A stretch of DNA of 64,000 bases from Shewanella psychrophila (GTDB taxonomy: Bacteria; Pseudomonadota; Gammaproteobacteria; Enterobacterales; Shewanellaceae): NCBI RefSeq assembly GCF_002005305.1, contig NZ_CP014782.1, forward strand, positions 992,001 through 1,056,000, written 5' to 3'. The notes below the pieces were generated by a model. It did no database searches. It had not been told where the DNA came from and saw nothing but the letters and a program-made list of their open reading frames with translations. How positions within the stretch are numbered: the stretch's first letter is position 1; each line of letters opens with the position of its first letter. Both the position numbers and the translations under genes were made by a program. Shown piece after piece: positions 36,492 through 44,595 of the stretch.

Positions 36492-37919
36492 TTATGCTTC
36501 TGCTAATGCAGGTAAGGATTCTTTAGGCGCTCTTACTGTCTTAATCACGTTGAATGCCATAATGAACATACCCGTCAAGAAGAAACAGCCACCGAGGAAT
36601 CGGACAAAGTAGAATGGGTATGAGGCTTCAATACTCTCAACAAAGCTATAAGTCAGAGTACCGTCAGCATTAACTGCACGCCACATCAGGCCCTGCATCA
36701 CACCAGATATCCACATAGATACGATGTACAACACAGTACCAATAGTCGCTAACCAGAAATGAACGTTTACTAGGTTAGTGCTATACATGCGACCGTGTCC
36801 GAATAGAACAGGGATCAGATGGTAAAGCGAACCAATTGAAACCATAGCAACCCAACCTAGCGCACCAGAATGAACGTGGCCAATGGTCCAGTCAGTATAG
36901 TGAGATAGTGCGTTAACGGTTTTGATTGCCATCATTGGGCCTTCGAAGGTAGACATACCATAGAAAGACAATGAAACAACAAGAAAACGTAAAACAGGAT
37001 CGGTTCTCAATTTATGCCAAGCACCGGATAATGTCATGATACCGTTAATCATACCGCCCCATGAAGGTGCAAATAGGATCAATGACATTGCCATACCCAG
37101 AGATTGTGTCCAATCTGGAAGTGCCGTGTAATGTAGGTGGTGAGGACCAGCCCAGATGTACAGTGCAATCAGTGCCCAGAAGTGAACAATTGACAGACGG
37201 TATGAGTAAACAGGACGGCCCGCTTGCTTAGGGACAAAATAGTACATCATGCCCAAGAAGCCAGCAGTCAGTAGGAAGCCAACCGCGTTATGACCATACC
37301 ACCACTGGACCATGGCATCTACGGCACCAGAATAGATGGAGTATGACTTCCATAAACTTACAGGGACCGCCATAGAGTTAACTATGTGTAATACGGCTAC
37401 CGTAATAATAAATGCGCCAAAGAACCAGTTTGCCACATAGATATGTGAGGTGGTTCGTTTGACAATTGTTCCGAAGAAAACGGCGCCGTATGATACCCAG
37501 ACTAAGGTGATGAGGATATCAATAGGCCATTCAAGTTCAGCGTACTCTTTACCACTGGTGATACCTAGGGGTAGTGTGATTACTGCTGATAGAATGACGG
37601 CTTGCCAACCCCAGAACGTAAATGCGGCTAACTTAGGTGCAAATAACTTGGTTTGACAGGTTCGTTGAACGATATAGTAGGATGTTGCGAAAAGTGCTGA
37701 AGTACCAAACGCGAATATCACGGCATTAGTATGCAGTGGTCGAAGACGACTGTATGTTAACCATGGAGTATCGAAGTTTAGTTGTGGCCAGATTAGCTGT
37801 GCCGCGATCAATACACCGACAGACATACCAACGATTCCCCACAACACAGTCGTGAGGGCAAATTGGCGGACTACGGTGTAATTGTAATCAGCGCCTTGAG
37901 GCTGGGAATGGTTCATCAT
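36492..37919 (-). CDS. ccoN: Cytochrome c oxidase cbb3 catalytic subunit (CcoN)
   Basis: The protein has 475 aa with about twelve helices. Haem and copper ligands are in LRPLHTNAVIFAFG, WWYGHNAVGF, WAGPHHLHYTALP and DWTIGHVHSGALGW. It reduces oxygen to water at very low oxygen tension and pumps protons. It starts MM, so the second ATG (37916) is equally possible. The promoter region contains two FNR-type boxes. Confidence 0.97.
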   Translation of the reverse strand: MMNHSQPQGADYNYTVVRQFALTTVLWGIVGMSVGVLIAAQLIWPQLNFDTPWLTYSRLRPLHTNAVIFAFGTSALFATSYYIVQRTCQTKLFAPKLAAFTFWGWQAVILSAVITLPLGITSGKEYAELEWPIDILITLVWVSYGAVFFGTIVKRTTSHIYVANWFFGAFIITVAVLHIVNSMAVPVSLWKSYSIYSGAVDAMVQWWYGHNAVGFLLTAGFLGMMYYFVPKQAGRPVYSYRLSIVHFWALIALYIWAGPHHLHYTALPDWTQSLGMAMSLILFAPSWGGMINGIMTLSGAWHKLRTDPVLRFLVVSLSFYGMSTFEGPMMAIKTVNALSHYTDWTIGHVHSGALGWVAMVSIGSLYHLIPVLFGHGRMYSTNLVNVHFWLATIGTVLYIVSMWISGVMQGLMWRAVNADGTLTYSFVESIEASYPFYFVRFLGGCFFLTGMFIMAFNVIKTVRAPKESLPALAEA

Positions 37920-38078
37920 TTTGCTTCCACTGCTTATTACTTATACTTATAGTTTGAGTAAATTGTGACTTTACCCGTTAAAAAAGACACAAATACCGAT
38001 TTCCTACGGAATAACGGAAGATGTGTCAACGTGTATCCTTGCGATAATTGTATTATTAACAAGGTTTCACAATGATAC

Positions 38079-38092
38079 TTGAGCCATGTCAA
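38079..38092 (-). promoter_or_regulatory. FNR-type box in the ccoN promoter
   Basis: TTGAGCCATGTCAA has both TTGA/TCAA arms. A minus-strand TAATAC at ~38051-38056 would be a suitable -10 box, which places the box near -41, an activating position for EtrA on ccoNOQP. Confidence 0.65.
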
Positions 38093-38121
38093 AAAAGATA
38101 GGAATTGTGCGGGGTGAAATG

Positions 38122-38135
38122 TTGATCTAGATCAA
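38122..38135 (+). promoter_or_regulatory. Perfect FNR box between ccoN and the divergent lipoprotein gene
   Basis: TTGATCTAGATCAA matches TTGATnnnnATCAA exactly. It lies 46 bp before the GTG start of the plus-strand gene and ~200 bp from ccoN. Confidence 0.75.
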
Positions 38136-38181
38136 CCTACACAATAGAATGTAACTACTTTTTATATAAAGGTTAATTTTT

Positions 38182-38658
38182 GTGCTGCGCATTAACTTAT
38201 CCGCTAAACTAAGCCTCTACAAACCACTGATTTTGGCATTTGTATGCTCCGCTTGCTCGCCTCAACAGCAAGCTGAAACCGCCTTAAACACCCAAATTTT
38301 AGTCGAAGACATTAGCCTATGTAACTTTAGTCAGGCTTCTTGTGACAAACAAGTTGCAGGGATCGATTTATCACTTTTGATTACCCCCTTTAACACCCCC
38401 AGCGAAAAGCCACTAACCATAGAGCTGGTAAGCTCTGAGGCTATTAGTGACATCAATATGAGGATAGAAGGAAGAGACATGTTTATGGGGGTTATCCCTG
38501 TGAATTTGTCTAAACTTAATGAAAATCAATATAATGGTCAGCTTATATTTGGCTCTTGTAGTAGTAACTATATGGTTTGGCGTGCATTTGTAACTTTCAC
38601 AAAAAATGGCGCACCCCATGTCGCCATTTTTGACTTTCTTGCCGATAGTGGTGAATAG
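38182..38658 (+). CDS. Putative lipoprotein divergent from ccoN
   Basis: The protein has 158 aa from GTG 38182. A hydrophobic segment ends in a lipobox (LILAFVCSAC), giving a lipid anchor. The mature part has a Cys pair near NFSQASCDK and a beta-rich domain (MRIEGRDMFMGVIPVNLSKL, NGQLIFGSCSSNYMVWRAF), reminiscent of small copper- or cytochrome-associated periplasmic proteins, but I do not recognise it. Divergence from ccoN and a perfect FNR box 46 bp upstream suggest co-regulation with the oxidase. Confidence 0.7.
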   Translation: MLRINLSAKLSLYKPLILAFVCSACSPQQQAETALNTQILVEDISLCNFSQASCDKQVAGIDLSLLITPFNTPSEKPLTIELVSSEAISDINMRIEGRDMFMGVIPVNLSKLNENQYNGQLIFGSCSSNYMVWRAFVTFTKNGAPHVAIFDFLADSGE

Positions 38659-38669
38659 ATAACTTTCTT

Positions 38670-40265
38670 TTAATTCGCCGTAATATCTAATTCCGCATTT
38701 TGGTCGCTATATTCTTCTTTAACTTGGGTGAAGGCATCTATGTTGTCGATAAAGACTTTGAGTAATTCAGGATCGAAATGATTACCAGAACCTTCTTTCA
38801 TAACCTTCATCACTTCTTCGATAGGCCAAGCAGGTTTATAGCAACGGGCGTGAGAAAGAGCATCGAACACATCGGCAATAGCCACGATGCGCGCGAACAC
38901 ATGAATTTCAGTGCCCTTCAAGCCCGAAGGGTATCCAGACCCATCATATTTTTCATGATGCTGTAAAGCGATAGTGCTAGCTGCCTTAAGAATGGGGCGT
39001 TCTGAGTTGGCGAGTATTTGATAACCAATAGCTGGATGTTGGCGCATGATCTCCCACTCCTCGGCATCGAGCTTACCGGGTTTTAATAACACGGCGTCGG
39101 GGGTCGCAATCTTGCCAATATCATGCATAGGGGAGGCGTGTTTGATAAGATCAGCTTCGTGAACTTCCATACCAGAGAGCAGGGCCAGCTTATAGCAATA
39201 TTCAGCCATTCGTTTAACATGATAAGCCGCTTCTTTCGAGCGACTCTCCACCACATCTCCTAAGCGTAATATCAACTCTGACTGTGTGTCTTCTAATTCT
39301 TTATTTAACAACAAATTCTCAAAGGCCACACCCACATTGATAGCAAATATGTCGACTAACTGCTTATCAAGATCGTCTATCTTACTGATCCCGTCCATAT
39401 AGAGCAGATTAATCCAACCACTCTTAGCCGGAAAGTAACCAACAAAACAGTCTTCCTCATATAGACAGCGTTTCTCTTTTAACGCTTCTTCCAATAAAGA
39501 TTTGATATGTTCTGGTACAGGCTTGTTGTGATGACTGGAGAACTGACCCGTTCCAGCAAGTATATGCATGGCATCGGTATTAACATCTTCACTCATTGCG
39601 TCAATAGCATTACAAGATAACAACAAGGTCTCGGTGTCTAAATTGAGTAAATTAGCGACCTGAGTTAACAAACCATCGGCAAAATTATGTAGGGTACGCA
39701 GTTCAAACAGTCCAGATGTAGCCTGAAGAACACGCTCTAAACCTTTGCGGTGTTTAACTTGGTTGGCTCTTGCTGCTTCAATTTCTATGATGTCACGATA
39801 TGATCGCAGGGCAGAGTAGACACTGGTAACCAGTTTACGGGAATCTAGCTCAGCTTTGGCCTTATAATCATTGATATCATAATTGACTATGACATCTTCT
39901 TCAGGTGCTTGGCCGGGTTGACCTGTCCTCAAGATTAGCCGGATTGCTGTATTTTTAAGATCCTCACGTATCCATTTAACCAGCTCCAAACCCGCATGAT
40001 CACTTTCCATCACCACATCGACAAATGCCATGGCCACATTTTTCTCGTTAGAGAGTATCTGTTTAGCCTCTTCACCACTGTATGCATTAATAAACTCCAG
40101 TGAACGACCATCGAGCTTGAATCTTGATAGCGCTAACTTTGTTACCGTGTGAACATCTGGCTCATCATCGACAATGAGGATCCGCCACGCGGGACCCGAC
40201 GCAACTTCTTGCGTCTTCTTCTTGCCTGAAAAGAGGGGGCTCTTCTTTGCTATATCGATCAGCAT
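38670..40265 (-). CDS. Response regulator with HD-GYP c-di-GMP phosphodiesterase domain
   Basis: The protein has 531 aa. A receiver domain (ILIVDDEPDVHTV; phospho-Asp in AMAFVDVVMESD) is followed by a DUF3369-like linker (~150-320) and an HD-GYP domain with MHDIGKIATPD and HHEKYDGSGYPSGLKG. It should hydrolyse c-di-GMP when phosphorylated. No histidine kinase gene is adjacent. The first 25 residues form a basic leader before the receiver. The diguanylate cyclase at 13476 is its enzymatic opposite. Confidence 0.92.
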   Translation of the reverse strand: MLIDIAKKSPLFSGKKKTQEVASGPAWRILIVDDEPDVHTVTKLALSRFKLDGRSLEFINAYSGEEAKQILSNEKNVAMAFVDVVMESDHAGLELVKWIREDLKNTAIRLILRTGQPGQAPEEDVIVNYDINDYKAKAELDSRKLVTSVYSALRSYRDIIEIEAARANQVKHRKGLERVLQATSGLFELRTLHNFADGLLTQVANLLNLDTETLLLSCNAIDAMSEDVNTDAMHILAGTGQFSSHHNKPVPEHIKSLLEEALKEKRCLYEEDCFVGYFPAKSGWINLLYMDGISKIDDLDKQLVDIFAINVGVAFENLLLNKELEDTQSELILRLGDVVESRSKEAAYHVKRMAEYCYKLALLSGMEVHEADLIKHASPMHDIGKIATPDAVLLKPGKLDAEEWEIMRQHPAIGYQILANSERPILKAASTIALQHHEKYDGSGYPSGLKGTEIHVFARIVAIADVFDALSHARCYKPAWPIEEVMKVMKEGSGNHFDPELLKVFIDNIDAFTQVKEEYSDQNAELDITAN

Positions 40266-40433
40266 TAGACAACCTCAATAATGTTAAAAAACTTTCATCC
40301 CTATACATTGAGTGTAGATCAATGTTTAGAACAGTGGATACCTGACGAAAAAAAACTCAAGTTTGTTTATTCCTTACTTATATAGACCTTAAAATCATGT
40401 CTGCTATTACTGACTCTTGCTTTAATTGCTATT

Positions 40434-40452
40434 GATAATAATTCTCATTTGC
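40434..40452 (+). promoter_or_regulatory. Fur box
   Basis: GATAATAATTCTCATTTGC matches the 19-bp Fur consensus (GATAATGATAATCATTATC) at 14 of 19 positions, 40 bp before the start of the Cys-rich protein gene. Confidence 0.65.
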
Positions 40453-40491
40453 GTGTAAACTTACAATTAAGGCATAAATAGGAACACGCAG

Positions 40492-40794
40492 ATGAATAAC
40501 CAAAGGATAAACCTGTCGATATCAACAGAAAAATTAACTCAACTGATCCAAGACGGCGTCTTGTGCGCTGCTGACTTTCGCTGTCTGGACCAAGCGTCTA
40601 AGCAGAAAGTGTGGCAGATGTGCCTTTGGTGCTGTAGTAAAAAGATCGGTTGCACTAAAGACTGCTCCCTCAGTTGTTCTGCGGGCCTTGCTTCATCCGC
40701 TCAATATCGACCCCATTCAAGTATTGAACAAGTTGAAGAAATAACAAGCCAATCAAGGACAAATAGCAGAGGTAAGTATGAGCGGTTGCTGTAA
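40492..40794 (+). CDS. Small Cys-rich protein under probable Fur control
   Basis: The protein has 100 aa. The middle carries eight Cys in the pattern VLCAADFRC, MCLWCCSKKIGCTKDCSLSC, which could bind an iron-sulfur cluster or metal. There is no signal peptide. The N-terminal 45 residues look helical. I do not recognise the family; it might be a FeoC-like or iron-sulfur regulatory protein, but this is only inference from the Fur box and the cysteines. Confidence 0.65.
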   Translation: MNNQRINLSISTEKLTQLIQDGVLCAADFRCLDQASKQKVWQMCLWCCSKKIGCTKDCSLSCSAGLASSAQYRPHSSIEQVEEITSQSRTNSRGKYERLL

Positions 40795-40963
40795 GGTGAC
40801 CACCACAGTGAATTGTCTGCCAATGATTTACACTATTCCTATGCTACAGCTTATCTAGTATTTAATTTATTGTCTCCATAGCAAGTACACTGTTAAGATC
40901 AATGTCTTAGCGATATTTAGATCCTCTGCTGGAAAGCACCAGGACATGCAATGAGAGTTAAAT

Positions 40964-42256
40964 ATGCACATGCCCCCAGTATTGCCACTTTTTGAATCAG
41001 CCAAATTCATTGAGGAAGGCAATAGTGTCGTCAATCAATACATAACGCAGATCAGCCTCGACCAGGTGAGTGATGCAGGCTTAATCTTCGAACACGCATC
41101 AGAATTACTCTATGAACAGCAGCATAACGAAAACAGTTATAAAGCTTACCGCAGCGAGTTAACCACCTTTTTCCATTGGTGCTTCGATGTAGTAAAACAA
41201 TCGCCTGCAACGTTGACGCGCAGAGAGGTTGCCCGCTACCTTGCCTATTGCCAAAGTCCTCCCCTAGAGCTGATAGGCTACTTTAACGTAGCCCAGTTTA
41301 AACTCGATAAGGCAGAAGGGCAGAGAGTACCCAACTCAGCATGGCGTCCATTCGTGGGTAAGAAGGTCCTAGGTAAAGAGTTACCTTATCTGCTTAGCGA
41401 AAATGCCTTAAAGACCAAGATTGCTATTCTCTCTTCCTTTTACAGCTATTTGATGAGTGAAGACTACTGCGAGCGCAATCCTGCCCAGGCCTGGATGAAT
41501 CACAGCCGCTTCTCCTCTAAGAAGAAGTATCGTGTTAACCCGGATGACAGCAATATGTTGGCCTTTACTGAACTACAGTGGTCTTATGTGATTGCCACAG
41601 TCGAAAAGCTCGCCATCGATGAACCAGACATCCACCAAAGAAGTCTGTTTATGATAAAGCTTATCTACTCTTGTTACCTTCGAGTATCTGAAGTCGGTGC
41701 AAGAGCAGGTTACTCACCTGTGATGAGTCAATTCAGGCAAGACAAACAAACGGGAATTTGGAGCTTTCATATTCCTGTTAGTAAAGGGGGAAAACGACGC
41801 AGCGTAGCAATATCAAAAGCCTTACTCTCCGGGTTAGTCGAGTACCGTCAGTACTTAAAATTACCCGACTATCCGAGTTCAGGGGAGCTGCATCCCTTGT
41901 TTATACGGCGTAAAGCCGCTGGACGGGGAAGGGAAGCCGGCACACTCAATGCGAACCTAGGCATAAGGCAAATAAGAGACGAAGTGGGTAAGATCATCGA
42001 CCATGCAGCTAACGCCGCCGAAAGTGACGGATTTAAAGAAGATGCCAAACAGATGAGGGCCCTGAGTGTGCACAATATACGCCACACAGGGATCACCCAT
42101 GACATCAATATCAACGGAAGGCCGCTATCTCATGTTCAAGCAGATGCGGGGCACGAGAGCATCGATACTACGTCCCAATACCTGCATACCTCACAGATAG
42201 AGAGACACCAGAGTGCTCAGAACAAGCCGTTAGATCATCTTCAAGGGATAGGATAA
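40964..42256 (+). CDS. Solitary tyrosine recombinase
   Basis: The protein has 430 aa. An N-terminal SAM-like core-binding domain (~40-200; YKAYRSELTTFFHWCFDVV) precedes the catalytic domain with Arg in YLRVSEVGAR, His-x-x-Arg in HNIRHTGITHD, His in GHESIDTTSQ and the nucleophile Tyr in QYLHTS. It is longer than XerC/XerD, so it is not the dif recombinase. No excisionase or cargo genes accompany it. A 24-bp palindrome lies 68 bp downstream, and a near-identical one lies inside the nearby prophage. Confidence 0.9.
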   Translation: MHMPPVLPLFESAKFIEEGNSVVNQYITQISLDQVSDAGLIFEHASELLYEQQHNENSYKAYRSELTTFFHWCFDVVKQSPATLTRREVARYLAYCQSPPLELIGYFNVAQFKLDKAEGQRVPNSAWRPFVGKKVLGKELPYLLSENALKTKIAILSSFYSYLMSEDYCERNPAQAWMNHSRFSSKKKYRVNPDDSNMLAFTELQWSYVIATVEKLAIDEPDIHQRSLFMIKLIYSCYLRVSEVGARAGYSPVMSQFRQDKQTGIWSFHIPVSKGGKRRSVAISKALLSGLVEYRQYLKLPDYPSSGELHPLFIRRKAAGRGREAGTLNANLGIRQIRDEVGKIIDHAANAAESDGFKEDAKQMRALSVHNIRHTGITHDININGRPLSHVQADAGHESIDTTSQYLHTSQIERHQSAQNKPLDHLQGIG

Positions 42257-42323
42257 ATCCAGTTCTGAGAGTTCTAATCTACAAGTCATAAGCTTCAATC
42301 AATCAGAATTTCTGCTCAGTTAA

Positions 42324-42347
42324 TGCCGATAAGTGTCATTATCGGCA
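42324..42347 (+). repeat. 24-bp palindrome, chromosomal copy
   Basis: Ends TGCCGATAA and TTATCGGCA surround GTGTCA. It lies 68 bp after the tyrosine recombinase stop. Its reverse complement recurs at 51339-51362 with a single mismatch. It may be a recombination core, a terminator stem or a dispersed palindrome. Confidence 0.9.
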
Positions 42348-43277
42348 ATTGAGTAAAAAATCGAAATTGGCCTATATTAAAGTCATTCGAACAAAGACTC
42401 ATCCCTTTAAAATCTAATAGAATATCCGTGATGAGTGCTATTCGTATTCATATCAACTAATGACGGTTAATAAGAGGCTTTTAGGTCTCCAACTTAAGAT
42501 GAAATATTTCTAATCTGTTCAAGATCTAGCTTTGCATATTTGATTCATTGCCCCGAAATCTAGATTCAAAGACAGGAATTCTCAGCTGACTCAGCCCATA
42601 TGTTAGACACAAAGTAATTCAATTTGAGCTAGGCTCGAATAGCTAAGTTTAGAGCTATAAAGTATTCAATAGTTCGGATCGTGTAATTGGCAGATTAGCT
42701 AAGGTTTCTCAGAGAAAGAAACTAGATATGGTTAAGGCGTCGCTACGTGCACACTTTAAAACTCTGTGGGTAGTTAGTGGTTAGATTTCACGTAGCGGCG
42801 CATTAAGCTTGCTAGAAAACTATTTTTAATCAATGAATTGTATAACTACAGATGCTATTTATTAACGTAAACCAAGCATGAATTAAGCCAGAGTCAGAAC
42901 AATTAACGTATTGCTATCTATAACCTATAATCGAAAACTAAAGTAACATTGAGTGTGTCTGCGAGGATCATTTAAAAGGCATATAGCTTTCTCAATTAAC
43001 TTCAACGGATGTGAGTATCAACATGGCTGATGTTTGGTTACTGCATCAAAATTTCAAACCTGACCTGAGCCGCGCATCAAGACTAATGAATCTAATAGAG
43101 TGCATTTTAATGTTGAAATAATGGAAGGAATGGCCACGAGTTATTATTTTATTGTGTGATGACGTAACGGATAGATACTCAATCTATAACTCTGAATGTA
43201 CAACACCAGTTCAGTACCAATGAAGCATAAACTGGCCACTAAGGTTCCATACCTCTATCCAGACGTTCTCACACCAA
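42348..43277. other. Gene-poor 0.9-kb region left of dif
   Basis: I find no convincing gene. One weak 32-codon frame (43023-43121, MADVWLLHQNFKPDL...) has no clear ribosome site. GCGTCGCTACGTG (42737-42749) and CACGTAGCGGCGC (42789-42801) form a 13-bp inverted repeat with one mismatch around 39 bp. The composition suggests decayed sequence. Confidence 0.6.
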
Positions 43278-43386
43278 AGTGCGCACAATAGGGTAGCCGT
43301 TATGTTGAACTGGTTTTTTTGGTAAAGTCGCAGACTAAAAAACAGCCCTTGGGCTGAGTTTACACATAACGCACATTGTGCGAACT
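43278..43386 (+). promoter_or_regulatory. Left phage junction with paired inverted dif-like sites (attP(+) type)
   Basis: Site 1: XerC arm AGTGCGCACAA (43278-43288), 11-bp centre TAGGGTAGCCG, XerD-like arm TTATGTTGAAC (43300-43310). Site 2, inverted: minus-strand XerC-like arm AGTTCGCACAA (43386-43376), 6-bp centre TGTGCG, XerD-like arm TTATGTGTAAA (43369-43359). Two opposed dif-like sites about 100 bp apart can fold, in single-stranded DNA, into the hairpin target used by CTX-type phages. The long centre of site 1 would prevent excision from duplex DNA. Confidence 0.85.
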
Positions 43387-43665
43387 CACATCTAATTTAT
43401 TCATCACTAACAGCATGTTTAATGTTCTAAATCAAAGAAATTGTTGTTCGGCATACTTCGCATGGCAACATAAAATTTGATGGGTGTTTTATGCTTTCCG
43501 TCAACTGCTCTTTAGGCGAGTGGCTCAATACTGCTCTATCTATCACTCTATAGGGGAAGGTTAAGTGTTCGTCGTGCTTTAATTATTGCTAACCTTCTAC
43601 CTACTAAACTTTGTGACAGTGTAGTAGGGGGAATAAAATTGATATCTAATTTTAAGTGACTCCTG

Positions 43666-43698
43666 ACCCGCTAATGACCCCATCAATTAGCGGGTTTT
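43666..43698 (+). terminator. Phage late terminator
   Basis: ACCCGCTAAT (43666-43675) and ATTAGCGGGT (43686-43695) form a perfect 10-bp stem followed by TTTT. On the circular phage genome it would end the transcript that runs through zot and across the att region. Confidence 0.8.
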
Positions 43699-43923
43699 CC
43701 TTTGCCTTATTTTCATGATCGTTAAACCATTCTTTTGATTGATTCGCTTGTGAGCATGCGAACGAATGTTCAACTCTTAGCTTGTGCACCTTCCCTTGTC
43801 CTGCCAGACCGATTTTGATTTTTTGTTCGGGGATTCGATAGGGCGCATATTTAAGAGTCCACATACTTAAACAGTGGACTCTACTCCCATATTGGGACTT
43901 TTGCTTAGCATTGCATAGAGATG

Positions 43924-43961
43924 GAAAGAGGGGGGAGGCAAGCGAAGCGCCCCCCTCTTTC
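43924..43961. repeat. GC-rich 12-bp phage hairpin
   Basis: GAAAGAGGGGGG (43924-43935) and CCCCCCTCTTTC (43950-43961) pair perfectly around a 14-nt loop. It is in the non-coding part of the phage and is a candidate for the packaging signal, complementary-strand origin or repressor terminator. Confidence 0.8.
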
Positions 43962-44116
43962 TCTCTTTATCTTGTAAATCTTCCATAGATTCGAAGATAC
44001 CAGAAAAAACCCCCGTCCTGTCTTACGTGGGTAATCCAATACCATTTTCCTCAATTCCTTCTGAATCCTATCTCTTGATTGAGCGTTTTTGACTTAGATC
44101 TCTTCTTAAGAAATTT

Positions 44117-44461
44117 TTAGCTTTTGCTTGAGAACTCTCGTCTTGCTGAGTAGCTTTGATGTCGTAAAAATATTCCTTCGACAACCATTGATAGCGATCT
44201 TATTTCTTCATCGTTGAAGTGTTCTATTGCAGTAGTGATTCTAGATATCAACTTATTTTTCTTACTAATTTCCTCTCCAAGCAACTCATTTATGCTTATT
44301 CCCATAGTGTCAGCTAGTCTCTTTAATTCTGAGGCTTTAGGTTCTGTTTTTCCTGATTCCCAATTCATTACGGTTTTATCAGATGTTTTGACGCCTTCCG
44401 CGACGTCCTTCCTTGTCATCCCTTTTTCCTCTCTGACTGATCTAATTTTCTCGTTTAGCAC
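44117..44461 (-). CDS. Phage repressor, XRE-family HTH
   Basis: The protein has 114 aa. Residues 1-60 form a HTH_3 domain (IRSVREEKGMTRKDVAEGVKTSDKTVMNWESGK). The C-terminal helical half probably dimerises. It is divergent from the replication initiator gene. The 134 bp between them hold three related palindromes and the rightward promoter, so it most likely keeps the prophage silent as RstR does in CTX phage. Confidence 0.88.
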   Translation of the reverse strand: MLNEKIRSVREEKGMTRKDVAEGVKTSDKTVMNWESGKTEPKASELKRLADTMGISINELLGEEISKKNKLISRITTAIEHFNDEEIRSLSMVVEGIFLRHQSYSARREFSSKS

Positions 44462-44478
44462 CTGAACGCTCCTTAATG

Positions 44479-44567
44479 GGAAATATTATTCCAATTGTAG
44501 GGTATGTTTTTTTATACAGTGTGTTGACATGGAAAATATATTCCAATAACATCTGAAATATATTTCC
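44479..44567 (+). promoter_or_regulatory. Phage promoter with three repressor operators
   Basis: Palindromes GGAAATATTATTCC (44479-44492), GGAAAATATATTCC (44531-44544) and GAAATATATTTCC (44555-44567). A rightward promoter TTGACA (44524-44529), 17-bp spacer, TAACAT (44547-44552) has operator 2 in its spacer and operator 3 near the start point. A leftward -10 TACAAT (minus strand, ~44495-44500) lies beside operator 1. Confidence 0.85.
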
Positions 44568-44595
44568 ACTTGACAGCTTTTTAGGATATTACGAA

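Larger units (their letters stand above)
43387..44116. other. Phage non-coding region
   Basis: There are no supported genes here. In the circular phage this segment follows the last structural genes. It contains a terminator (43666-43698), a weaker stem (CCTACTA 43600-43606/TAGTAGG 43622-43628) and a strong hairpin (43924-43961). The replication origin and packaging signal probably lie here. Confidence 0.6.

Noticed and set aside
40964..42256. Tyrosine recombinase as the phage integrase
   Set aside because: It lies outside the phage junctions by about 1 kb, and the phage ends are dif/Xer type, which need no phage integrase.
42737..42801. Integron attC site
   Set aside because: The inverted repeat lacks the paired GTTRRRY/RYYYAAC core sites, and no integron integrase is present; the nearby tyrosine recombinase has no visible IntI-specific insertion.
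43023..43121. 32-codon frame left of the phage
   Set aside because: No clear ribosome site and no recognisable feature; too short to support.
43652..43864. 70-aa minus-strand frame in the phage non-coding region
   Set aside because: No ribosome site; it spans part of the late terminator and has an unlikely composition. A gene there would be unusual for the phage layout.
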